From Paratinospora sagittata (taxonomy: Eukaryota > Streptophyta > Magnoliopsida > Ranunculales > Menispermaceae): 64,000 bases of DNA. The stretch lies in the NCBI GenBank assembly GCA_035771175.1, contig CM069606.1, positions 28,043,816 through 28,107,815 on the forward strand. The letters run 5' to 3'. A program made the translations under genes and the position numbers. Below are positions 10,411 to 20,699 of the stretch, in pieces. The notes under the pieces were generated by a model. The model did not search any database and was not told the DNA's origin. It was given only the letters and a program-made list of their open reading frames with translations. How positions within the stretch are numbered: the first letter of the stretch is position 1; each line of letters begins with the position of its first letter.

Positions 10411-11250
10411 TGGCAAACAAATCAAAAAATTAAGGCAGTCTAAGAAAAAAGATCAATGTGTTTTTCTTTTCACCAAACTAATTCTCTTATTTTTCTTCTC
10501 CCCCTTTGATATCTTCAAAAAGGTGAAGAAAAAAGACGAATATCTCCCATTGTGATTCTAATAAGATGCAAAGTTTATAGTTTGAAGCACATGACATCTA
10601 TTAGATATTAAAAATCACAATCAATTGATGCATACAAGATTTAATATCAAGGAGCAACATCAATGTCATGAGAGAGTGAAAGTCGTGGACTTTCCAGAGT
10701 TTAGGCATATGGAGATATATAAGATGAAGAGCAAAACCTAAACATATTGAATATATGCTAAATTTCATAGATATAATTCAAGCAACAACATATATTGATT
10801 TTCATATACTAGGCAAATAATTTCAATTGAAGCATAACCTAGATTGTTTTGATTCTAATAAAAAATGATTTTGAAGCATATACACTCATTAGAAATGAAA
10901 TATTCAAGAATTTGTTGCTTATATGATTGAGATGAAGAGAATGCATCAAAATCAGGAATTCATGAAAAAGAGAATGCCAAAAGATAATGGATATGAGTAA
11001 GCATAGGATATAAAGTTGTGTACATGGCCTATATTCATTTGCATATTCATGAGTCATGCATAGATATGATTCTATAAGTTCAAAGCAGTCATGGTCATGA
11101 TATGAACTAGCATAGGTAGAAATAAATTGTTAAGTCTGAAGGGTCCTCCTAAAAGTGGTTCTCCATCTTATCGGAAGAGGGATCGTTTGGGTGAGGAGAC
11201 TGAAAATTACCATATGTCTCACCCCATGGTACCTATCTAGGAGTTAGCCA
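10411..11250 (-). other. Non-coding 3' internal region of the LTR A Sirevirus
   Basis: AT-rich and without a convincing frame. It lies between the envelope-like ORF and the polypurine tract of the same minus-strand element and contains at least one extra C-rich (polypurine on minus) block near 10496-10510. Confidence 0.5.
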
Positions 11251-12035
11251 TTGTCACAACCTGGGCACATAGTAGAATCCTATGTCATGTAGAGTACTTT
11301 CATCAACGACGTCTCTAGGTTGAACATGACTGACTGGTCGAATAACAAAGAGATCAATATCAGCCTCCTCGAAGAAATGAGTAAGTTGCATCACATAAGG
11401 AAGAATACGTGATCTCTTCATCGTAGTGGCGATGTGATGATAGATAATGTGGGACAGATTGACCTTAGTCCCGAATGTAATTGCGCAAATAAGAAATAAA
11501 TCAACTGGAGTGACATTGCTATGACTACTCCTCCTCGGAAGAATGACTCGAGAGATGACATTGTGAATAAGATGAGGCATGACTAAGAAAGTGGTGTTCG
11601 AAACTTTCTTAGGATAGGTGGGATGCACTATCTTTTTGGAGAAGTTATTAATAACTTCCAACCTGTCAAAACCTGGAAAGTTGATGTTCCTTTTGACGTC
11701 CAAAGCATAAGGACCACCCTGCAGTATCTCAAATTTATCTTTAATGAGCCTTGAAAAGATGATGATGTGACGACCTATTACACGGGAGTGATACTGGTCA
11801 GTCTTATGAGCACGATCATCTGCATCCTGAGTAAGTCCGCTATAAAATGCTTGAACCAGAGTCTCGTACCAAGGCGTAGTGAAACAACAAAATAAAGTCG
11901 ACCCAAGTTCATCAAATAGAGGTCAGAGCGGTACCTTCGCACGATCGAAGAATGTAAAGTTCACGTACACGCTCGGAGAAATCAAACTCCTAAGCACTTG
12001 TTGCGAGATTGGTGGTGGCGGAGGCGACTGACAGC
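11251..12035 (-). pseudogene. Envelope-like / putative plant transposon-domain ORF of a Sirevirus, N-terminally truncated
   Basis: The minus-strand frame runs about 260 codons from the junction at 12035 to a stop at 11251-11253, with one internal TGA near 11930 (VPL stop PLFDEL, probably a decayed Trp). Visible segments are LISPSVYVNFTFFDRAKVPL, FYSGLTQDADDRAHKTDQYH, KDKFEILQGGPYALDVKRNI, then NNFSKKIVHPTYPKK and the hallmark LPRRSSHSNVTPVDLFLICA. An (L)PR(R/K)SSHS.V...D..L motif followed by a helix-rich segment is typical of the 'putative plant transposon protein' domain found in plant retrotransposons and annotated as envelope-like in Sireviruses. Its place, between pol and the 3' LTR of the same strand, agrees. 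No signal peptide or membrane segment is evident in what remains. The N terminus is lost where LTR B begins. Confidence 0.6.
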
Positions 12036-13921
12036 TATTGGCCCAGATATGTCCAAGAGGGGGGTGAATTGGACACTTAGCAGATTTTAACCTTTCTTAA
12101 AATTGTGCAGAATAATCAAAGCAGATTAAACAAAGTATAACAATCAAATACAACAAATGTAAATGAGACAATGCAAGTAAATTTATAGTGGTTAGGCCGT
12201 GCCTACATCCACTACCTAACCTCATCAGTTAGGATTTGTTCAAACTCCACTATGGGCCTTCTCACGGGTGAAGATCAAACCGGTACACTTTCTCAATTTA
12301 CGGGTGTGAGAACTACAATTTCTCAACTTACGGGTGTGAGAGGACCGTTTCTCAACTTGCGGGTGTGAAATGACCGTTTCTCAACTTGCGGGTGTGAGAG
12401 AACATATTCTCAACTTACGGGTGTGAGAATATCATTTACAACTTTGAGCAATACTTGCTCTAACTAAGTGACTTACCAGTCACCACAAACTGAATATAAG
12501 TTGAGATATGATTCCCTTTACTTAGAATCAAAGTGATACCTACAAAGCTTTGGATTGAACCTTCTGTGATCACAGATTCAGTAAAATATGTATGATGAAG
12601 TTTATGCTGAAAGCATGTTCAACGAGCTTTTGTCTTCTTCAGTGGGTTTTCAAAATAATGAAGATGAAGATCAATTAACCCATAAGACTTTAAGTTTTTC
12701 TTTCAAAAGATCATAAGATCAAGTGCAAGTGAAAGAAGACTAATTTTCAAAAAGTGTTTAGCACAAACGAAAACTAATACGTTTTGAATGAATATCAGTT
12801 TTGTAATACGTATATATAGGAAGAACAAAGGCTCAATGGAGTTGATGATTTTGGCGCTCTAGGTTATTTCAAATATAACGTTACCATACTTTCCCGAAAT
12901 GGATCGATTCAGCTCAATGCATATTACGGCGATATCACCTGAATCATCTGATCCTTTCATGAAAGAGGAATGTTCAGACGAAGTTTTTTTTAGAACGCTT
13001 AAAAAGTTTTGAAAAAGTTGTTGTACGATTTTGAAAAGTATTTGTACGTTTCTGAAAAGGTTAGCAGAAATAGCAGTAATGTCAGAACAACAAAATAATA
13101 TTTTCTGTCGTTTTGTTCCTTTGAGAACGCTCATAGAACATCAACGTCCTACTGAACAATGAAGTGAGGGCGCTACTGAATAGTAAACGTCCTGCTTTGT
13201 TTTAAAACATTTGACACACGAGGGCGCTACTCAAGAGAAAACGCCCTGAACTATTAAAAATAGTTTTAAAACAATGTTAAGTGCGTTGAGGGACGGTAAG
13301 CGTCCTGATAATTTATTCAACTTATAACTTATCAGCGTCCTTAGAGGTAGAAATCACTTAAAGACAAAAAGAACCTTCAGGGAGCTGAAACTAAGCCAGC
13401 GTCTTGACATTCTCAAAGGTTGATAAAAAGAAAGGTCAATACTAACAAGTAAGCATCCTTAGTAATCAGTTCAATTCAACCTTGAGCTTCATAATATTTT
13501 ATCAGCGTCCTGACTCATCAAGTCCAGGAGAGCGCTACTAAAATATTAGCGTCCTGAAAGACTTTTATTAAAACAACTTTTGATTTCTTAATTAAAAAAC
13601 ATAATGTAGCCGGATTAAATCGAATATGTAACCGATTGATTAAAACATGCAGGCATGCATATTGCTGAATCACATGACAACGAAGGTCCTACAACCTATC
13701 ATAATCTAATCATACAACTAAACATCTTCAAACAATTATGTTCTTCAAGAAGATCTTTTAATACGTTCGCCATGCATCATTGAATCTTTGAAACCTTCGA
13801 GTGAGATGAAATATGCCATATGTGCAGTAATATCATAAGCATAATGTAGTTTTGTAATCATCAAAATCTTTCATAATAGGGACATATTCTCGTAAGGGAC
13901 ATGAGGATAATTGGTTCAACA
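12036..13921 (-). mobile_element. 3' LTR of copia-1 (Sirevirus LTR type 'B')
   Basis: Plus-strand ends are TATTGGCCC (12036; expected TGTTGGCCC, so one mutated terminal base) and TTCAACA (13921), 1886 bp. A polypurine tract adjoins at 13922. It matches the 5' LTR at 21816-23634 over nearly all of that copy. Sense order: palindromic AGGACGCT repeats (about 13560-13095), TATA (12818-12811), hairpin array (about 12432-12258), CCTAAC/GTTAGG hairpin (12233-12215), terminal hairpin TGTCCAA/TTGGACA (12075-12050). Confidence 0.88.
12258..12432 (-). repeat. Array of six mini-hairpins, LTR B leader
   Basis: Units of 27-30 bp carry stems TTCTCA/TGAGAA or close variants around ACTTACGGGTG (sense loop CACCCGTAAG). 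The clearest is ATTCTCA 12406-12412 with TGAGAAT 12424-12430. The first unit has a different stem, CTTC/GAAG, with the same core. Confidence 0.75.
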
Positions 13922-13945
13922 ATCTCCCCCCTTTTGATGATTTCA
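13922..13945 (-). other. Polypurine tract of copia-1
   Basis: The minus strand reads AAATCATCAAAAGGGGGGAG then AT immediately before the LTR start TGTTGAACC. A second near-copy (plus strand TCTCCCCCTTTTGAAATAT) lies at about 14114-14132, and a shorter C-run at 14161-14166. Such multiplied tracts are a Sirevirus trait. Confidence 0.75.
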
Positions 13946-14184
13946 AACACATTACTGTAAGCTTTGAAGCGAGCTAATAAAATGATATGTGTATGCATGA
14001 GATGCAGTACTAATGTTCCTTGTTTCATACGATATGAGTGTATTACCAAGGAATATACATAAAATATCACTAAGACTCCCCCTGAGTTTATGATGCTTTA
14101 GTGATAGTACTTTCTCCCCCTTTTGAAATATCAAAAAGAGTAAAGTAACATGAAATATATCTCCCCATATAGAGATAAGCATCA

Positions 14185-15034
14185 AAGTATCACAGACCGG
14201 TCTCAGAGAACATCCCAAACTCTCTGCAAATATGAACAAACTGGTCTTTTGGTAAGGCTTTAGTAAATATGTCAGCCAGTTGTTCTTTGGTGCCAATATG
14301 ACATAATATGACTTCTCCATTTTGCACATGATCTCATAAAAAGTGATGTCTTATTTGAATATGCTTAGTTCGGGAGTGCAATACAGGATTTTTAGAGATG
14401 TTAATAGCAGTTATATTATCACATAAAATTTCAGCACATTGAATAAATATTTAATAATCTTGAAGTTGTTGTTTCATGTAAAGAACCTGAGAACGACAAC
14501 TTCCAACTGCAACATATTCTGCTTCAGCTGTGGATAATGCCACAGATTGTTGTTTCTTACAAAACCAAGAAATCAAAGAATTTTCAAGAAAGTGACAAAA
14601 TTCAGAGGTACTTTTCCTATCAATTAAACTACCAACATAGTCGAAATCTACATAACTTCTGAGTTCAAAAGTAGTACCTCTGGAATACCAAATTCCTAAG
14701 TGTGTTGCGCCATTTATAAATCTGAATATTCGTTTGACACACTTTAAATGAGATTCTTTAGGTTCAGATTGAAATCTTGAACAAAGACAGACACTGAACA
14801 TGATACAGGTCGACTTGTTGTTAAGTACAAAAGACTTCCAATCATGCTTCTATAAAGTTTGGAATCAATTAATTTACCTTTTTCATCTTTATCTAATTTG
14901 ATTGCAGAGGTACATGGAGTATCAATCGAATTCAAATTGTGCATTTGAAACTGTTTAACCATTTCCTTAGCATACTTTGATTGGCTTATGAAGGTGCCTT
15001 TCGACATTTGTTTAATTTGTAAGCTGAGAAAGTA
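14185..15034 (-). pseudogene. copia-1 RT C-terminus and RNase H
   Basis: This is the 3' part of the minus-strand pol of copia-1, below the nested solo LTR. Beside the insertion it reads YFLSLQIKQMSKGTFISQ and then KYAKEMVKQF, the end of the RT. RNase H follows after a frameshift near 14750-14800: HLKCVKRIFRFINGATHLGI, YVDFDYVGS (usual D-x-D-(Y/W)-A-G; the Asp is kept), DRKSTSEFCHFL and ALSTAEAEYVAV with its acidic residues. After a stop at about 14451 it continues with DNITAINISKNPVLHSRTKH and ADIFTKALPKDQF, the pol C-terminus near 14200. Stops and frameshifts make it inactive. Confidence 0.85.
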
Positions 15035-15257
15035 TGTAATGTTGGTCCTACCTAAGAGGGGGGTGAGTTGGGTGCAACGGTCAATTTTAAATATTCTTCT
15101 AATAACTTAGGTGATTTACATAAGTTAATTGGAATATGATGTAAATTAGAACACAGACTAAAATGCAAACGTTTTAGTCACAGATTTATAGTGGTTCGAC
15201 CAAGCCTACGTCCACTACCTAATCTCCCAATTAGGATTTTCTCAATCCACTAACTGA

Positions 15258-15610
15258 TTCTCTTACGGGTGAGTACCAAACCGTTACATTTACCCTTTTA
15301 CAGGTTAAAGGCAAACCTATCTTTTCACGGGCTAAGGATGAACTATTTTCCTTTTTTCGAGATTAGGAAAAACCCATGTTCCTTTTAATGGCTAAGGAAG
15401 AACCAATTTCCTTTTTTCGGGATGAGGAGAAACCCATGTTCCTTTTACTGGCTAAGGAAGAACCGTGATTCTTTTGCGGGATAACGAACGATCGGTTTCT
15501 CTTTTAAGGCTGAGAGATAACCTATCATTTTTAAGGTTAAGGACACACCTACTCTTTTACTGGATGAGGATGAACCGATTTATCTTTTACAGGGTTAGAG
15601 AAAACCTATA
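15258..15610 (-). repeat. Mini-hairpin array, solo LTR C leader
   Basis: About ten diverged units like those of LTR A, for example TTCTC/GAGTA, TTCCTT/AAGGAA and TTTCCT/AGGAAA around cores such as TTACGGG, TTCACGGG and TTTCGGG. The array has drifted, but most units still pair. Confidence 0.65.
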
Positions 15611-16599
15611 TGATTTCAATCCTAAAATCATCAAGTGAACTACCCTTCACTTGTCCTGGTTGTTTCAATCAAGAAACATACCAGCATTACAACACTAAGA
15701 TGTTGGGTGGTTCTAAAGCAGTTGAACACGTTACATTAAGCACAGTATATAGCATTACAAAAATATGAAATGTGAAATAGGTAATGCTAAGTTGAAATAC
15801 ACCTTCTGTCTTTTACCTTTCAATGTTCGGTATTGCTCAAGTGCAGTTTCGAAAAGCATGAATGATATGATTTGAAAATTAGTGCTTTGTTGAAAGATAA
15901 AATATACCAAACAAATATTGACGTTAAAAACAAAGGACTGGTGTAAATCAAAGACACAGATAGTTCTCAAAACAGATATAAAATATATGTATGAAAACTT
16001 CTAGTTCAACGATCAGTAGTTTAACGCAACTATTGATATAGTTCAATACAATACTTAAGATATGAAATCAAGTACAACTGTATATCTTGAACTATTTCTC
16101 AAATTCTATCATCAGCATGAATGATATAGATATGAATCAGTGCTGAGAATTTGAGTTGATACTAATATAAAAACAGATTTTCGAATATAAAATAGAATTG
16201 AAGTTCAGTATTAAAATCATATAGGTATCAGTAAAAATACTTTGAAAGATTAGAAAATGAAATTCATTTTGACTCAGACTAACTTTCAAAAAGTATTGGC
16301 ACAACACAGTGATTATCAAGTTGTTTGGTCCTAAGTGTTGGTATTTATAAACTTAGTGGGACATAGCCGTTAGACATTTGAAGCTCAAATAATGTAAACG
16401 CTTTCACACAACGGCTAGAATGTTATATGAAAATAGCAACTGCGATTTTCACTAACATTTTGGTTCTTTTCAGATTTCATGAAAGAGAAACATTTTAGAA
16501 GAACTTCTTTCACGTATCAGAGAATGTCTCTGATAGGTCTGAAAACGACTCTGTGCAAGTGTCTGTTCTAAAAAAGTAAACTGACGTAGTGTACTCATT

Positions 16600-17340
16600 C
16601 GAATAGTGACGGTAGTTGAATTAGCGTCATAATTCCGTAGTCAGTGTCCTAACGCATAATATCAACTTTTTCGTTTTGTTTCTTGAGGGCGCTTAGTACG
16701 TATAAGCGTCCTGTTGAACACTTAAGTGAGGGCGCTACTAACTCATAAGCATCCTGACTTACTTATGACTTTAGACGACTTAAACCTTGATGGCGCTAAT
16801 GCACAATTAGCGTCCTACTATGTTTTAAAATTATTAAGTGCATGAGGGCACTACTATCCGAGTAAGCGTCATGCCTTTAAAACATAAAACAAAACATGAA
16901 GGCGCTACATTACGTGAGCGTCCTACTGGATTAAAAAAACATAACATTAGGGCGCTACTACTATGTAAGCGTCCTGCAAGTTAAGACATTTAAAAACACG
17001 TTGAAGGACAATCAACGTTCTGAAAGTTATTAAGTTGATTTCCAAAAGTGAGGGTGCTCCTATCCAGTAAGCGTCCTTATAGTTTAATCAACTTATAACC
17101 ATCAGCGTCCTTAGAGAAACATTCTTTGAAGAACTTTTACAAGATCTTTCAGTGCAGATGCTGAGTCAGCTTCTTGAAAACTTCAAAGGTTGACTAATAT
17201 ATAAAATCGTTACTATACAAGTAAGCGTCCTGATTAATCAGTTCATTTCAACCTTGAGCTTTATCAGCGTCCTAATGACTTATCAGCGTCCTGACTTAAC
17301 AAGTTCAGGAGAGTGTTGCTACTTCATTAGAGTCCTAAAA
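16600..17340 (-). repeat. Palindromic AGGACGCT / AGCGTCCT repeat zone, solo LTR C
   Basis: More than a dozen words of the types GAGGGCGCTACT and AGTAAGCGTCCTG alternate, e.g. at 16686-16712 and 16907-16925. The zone is upstream of the TATA box in the sense direction, as in LTR A. Confidence 0.7.
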
Positions 17341-17947
17341 GACTCTTTGAAAATAATTTTGACTCACGATAAAATATTCGATAAATGCGAATAAAACCTT
17401 GGTATATTTCAAATTAAATATATAGTATTAAATCATTAGAAATATTGTTAAAAACATGAAATCAAAACATACAGATTTAGAGAACATATGAAAATGATAT
17501 ATGCATGGTTTTGAAAAATATTTTGAGCAATAACGATTAGAGAAATATATACCTTAGATATTTTGTGCATTCTTATTTCTCATAACCGTTATATCCAACT
17601 ATTTATTATGAGATATTCAATGGGAGCAATTCGGAGTTGAATGACTTGAACGTTGATAGAGAGATGTGGTCTTGAAGCTTGATTGAAACGTTCGAGTGAA
17701 GTAATCTTGAAATCATGATGTGATCGTTGAAGTATATTCGTTGAAACGAACTTGACCGTTGAATGTAAGCTTTGAGTTCCTCGATCAAGTTGTTCCTAGG
17801 CTTTTTGCTTTTCCTTTAGTGCAGAGATAAGTTCTTGATAAACGTTCGTTAGCACCAAAAAATACTTCGCTTGTGATCATCAAAATATACTTCATCAAGT
17901 ATACTTTAGGGATGTGCTAAGGATGAACCATATAGGTTAACATGTAA

Positions 17948-19591
17948 GTTCTCCCATCATACTCATTTAAAATTCCTTCTGCATTAATTTAGAAAACTCA
18001 TCACATAGCTCTTTGTTCGATGCACCAAAAATGATGTCATCCACATAAATTTGAACAATAAGCATATTGTCATTGTGATGTTTGATAAACAAAGTTGGAT
18101 CAAGTTTCCCTTTCTAAAACTTATGATCTAAAAGAAATGAACTCAATCGATCATACCAAGCTCTTGGAGTTTGTCTTAATCCATATAAGGCTTTGTGGAG
18201 TTTAAACACATATTCCGGGTCTTGAGCATCCTCAAACCCTGGAGGTTGTTCCACGTATACCCTTCGTTGATGTATCCATTTAGAAAAATACTCTTTACAT
18301 CCATTTGGTATAAGGGAAAATCCTTGTAACAAGCATAGGCAAGTAACATTCTTATTGCCTCTAATCTTGCTACTGGGGCAAAGGCTTCTTCAAAGTCTAT
18401 GTCTTCTTCTTGGTTGTACCCTTGTGCAACCAATCTAGCCTTATTGTGGACAATGATACCTTGTTCATTCTTTTTGTTTTTAAAGATCCATTTAGTTCTT
18501 ATAACAAAGTAATGAAAAGGTCTAGGAACTAATTCCCATACTTTGTTTCGCACAAAGTGTCCTAGTTCTTCTTGCATAGCAAGAATCCAATTTTCATCTT
18601 TTAGTACCTCTTCCACTTTAATTGGTTCAAATTGTGATACAAAAGCAACAAGCGCCTGATCTTTTTGAATTGAAGCTCTAGTGGATACACCCTTTTGTGG
18701 ATTTCCTAAACTTTGATCTTGGGAAAAACCTTGAAGCAATCTAGAGTTTTTAGAAGATTCTAAAGATGGTTCAGGTTCAAGATCTATAACCTTGGTTGTC
18801 TTGGGTTCATCATCATCAAAATGTAATTGTTTAAATTTTTCATCGAGATTATTCTTATTAACATTTTCATCAAAATTTACATGAATTAATTTTTCTACTG
18901 TTTGATTATATTTGTTGAAGACTCTGTAGGCTCTACTGTGATAAGGATATCCTAAGAATATTCCTATATCAGATTTAGGTTCAAACTTATCTAGATTGTC
19001 TTTATCATTAAGAATAAAACATTTACATCCAAATACTCGAAAGTAATTGATGTTGGGTACTCTACCCTTCCATAGTTCATATGGTGTTTTATTAAAATCT
19101 TTTTTAATTAGAACTCGGTTCATTACATAGCAGGCAATGTTAATAGTTTCACCCCAAAAGTGATTTGCAGAGTTGTACTTATTAAGCATTGTTCTACACA
19201 TCTCTTGTAGAGTTTTATTCTTTCTTTCAACTACACCATTTTGTTGTGGTGTCCTAGGGGCTGATAGATGGTGAGTGTAACCTTGGTTATTACAGAATTC
19301 TTCAAGATTTTTATTGACAAATTCACCGCCTCTATCACTCCTAATAATGTTGATCTTATAACCCTTTTTATTTTCAATTCTTTTATAAAACTTAATAAAT
19401 ATTTCACATGCATCAGATTTATGAGCTAATAGAAATACCCATGTGAATCGAGTAAAGTCATCAACAATCACAAACACATATGATTTTCCATCTAAGCTTT
19501 TGATTTTGGTTGGTCTGAAAAGATCCATGTGAATCAGTTCGAGAGCTCTAGAGGTTGATTGATGTCTCTTACTCTTAAATGATGTTGACAT
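17948..19591 (-). pseudogene. copia-1 integrase and reverse transcriptase
   Basis: A 471-codon frame (19591-18176) carries the integrase core. The first Asp is in [14 protein letters not shown], the second in [11 protein letters not shown] and the Glu in [17 protein letters not shown], so the D,D,E triad is intact. GKCEFGCK-type C-terminal motifs appear as [14 protein letters not shown] and [15 protein letters not shown]. The RT begins at [20 protein letters not shown] and continues with [48 protein letters not shown] and the motif A region [13 protein letters not shown] frameshift near 18200-18330 moves to the frame 18332-18114 ([26 protein letters not shown]). After a stop, YVDDIIFGAS (about 18040-18010) gives the catalytic Asp pair. 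The order integrase before RT is diagnostic of Ty1/copia. The RT is then cut by the solo LTR. Confidence 0.92.
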
Positions 19592-20118
19592 GATTCACAA
19601 ACCTTATCATTTGAGTAAGTTCCTTTTGGAATACCCTTCACAAGATCATGTTTGACAATTCTAGATATGTTATCCATATTAACATGAGCTAATCTCCTAT
19701 GCCATAGCCATGCATCATTACAAGAGATAACACTTAAACATGTTACATTTTGTTTCTTAACGACATTAAAGTTTGCTCAATACACATTCTTAATTCTAGA
19801 TGCCATGAATGCAATAGTTTTATCAGCATGCTTGACAATGCACCTATTTGCTTCAAATGAAAGGTCATAACCCTTGTCACAACATAATTGACTTATGCTC
19901 AAGAGATTATGCTTCAGGCCTTTAACATAAAGTACATCAGATATGGATAGAAAATAGTTACCAATAGTTTCGATGCCTTCATTGTCACCTTTGATGTCAT
20001 CTCCGAAAGTGACTTTTCTTCATTTCTTATTTTCAAGGCTCAGAAATTTAGATTTATCTCAAGTCATATGCCTTGAGCAGCCGCTGTCTAGATACCATAT
20101 ATCTTCATTTTTGTATAT
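19592..20118 (-). pseudogene. copia-1 protease and GAG-pre-integrase region
   Basis: Just below 20118 the minus strand reads IWYLDSGCSRHMT, the aspartic protease active site (D-S-G) of copia elements, intact. From about 19960 to 19600 it reads YVKGLKHNLLSISQLCDKGY and then AWLWHRRLAHVN, the GAG-pre-integrase zinc-binding module ahead of integrase. Several stops interrupt the frame, so no full polyprotein could be made. Confidence 0.8.
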
Positions 20119-20694
20119 CTACACAACATAAAATACTTTTGACTTTGGTACCCATGCAAGTTTGGGTCCATGCATGTTAGCATCAGTAAGAACAAAATTT
20201 TTAATCCATGCATATTTTCTTTTCTTTTTACGTAAGACATTGCATCTAAGTATTGTATGACCTTCCCTATGACATTTGTTGCATATTGGTCTTTTGGTCA
20301 GTACGATATCGTACTCCTTTTGTTTAGACCCATGAGTGTAACATAAGCCAGTCTTGTCGAATGCACATCTTTGTGATCCTAACATTATGTCAAATATCTT
20401 TTGACCATTTGTGAATTTAATCACTGTGCAGTTCAGGTCTTCCTTTTCCTTTCTAAGAGTTTCATTTTCATTTTTCAGCTTCCCAACAACTTTCTTAAGT
20501 TGTTCATTGTCTAGAGACATTTCGTCTAGCTCTTCTTGTTGGAATTCTATTTCTTTAAGAGCTTCTTCAAGACTATGATTGAGCTTTTCATTTTTCTTGG
20601 TCTCTTTACCAAGTTTTGTCTTAAGTTCCTGAATATGAGCATAAAGCCCATTAAGTTTGTTAATGGGTTCAGATTTTACCTCGGTGCTTGCCAT
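20119..20694 (-). pseudogene. copia-1 Gag C-terminus: coiled coil and zinc knuckle
   Basis: There are 191 open codons. Residues about 15-95 form a long Glu/Lys/Leu heptad-like coiled coil (e.g. LNHSLEEALKEIEFQQEELD, LKNENETLRKEKEDL). Residues about 135-150 give the zinc knuckle CNKCHREGHTILRC (C-x2-C-x4-H-x4-C), complete. Sirevirus Gags are unusually long and contain such coiled-coil segments. The frame follows the main gag part after a break around 20700-20830 and leads into the protease. Confidence 0.85.
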
Positions 20695-20699
20695 TAAGC

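Larger units (their letters stand above)
15040..17942 (-). mobile_element. Solo LTR 'C' (same family as LTR A) inserted in copia-1 RT
   Basis: The element runs TGTTGG (15040) to TTAACA (17942), 2903 bp, flanked on both sides by TGTAA (15035-15039 and 17943-17947). No internal region is present. Removing the LTR and one TGTAA rejoins the copia-1 RT frame (GELTY followed by FLSLQIKQ), so this is a clean LTR insertion later reduced to a solo LTR. It shares LTR A's layout: palindromic repeats (about 17340-16600), TATA (16349-16342), hairpin array (about 15610-15258), CCTAAT/ATTAGG hairpin (15235-15218) and terminal hairpin ACCTAA/TTGGGT (15050-15073, one G-T pair). Confidence 0.93.

Noticed and set aside
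12859..13134. Conserved small protein shared with 22668-22952 (KGTKRQKI...CSDITAIS)
   Set aside because: Both frames lie in the U3 region of the two copia-1 LTRs; likeness comes from LTR identity, and no such frame was noted in LTR H.
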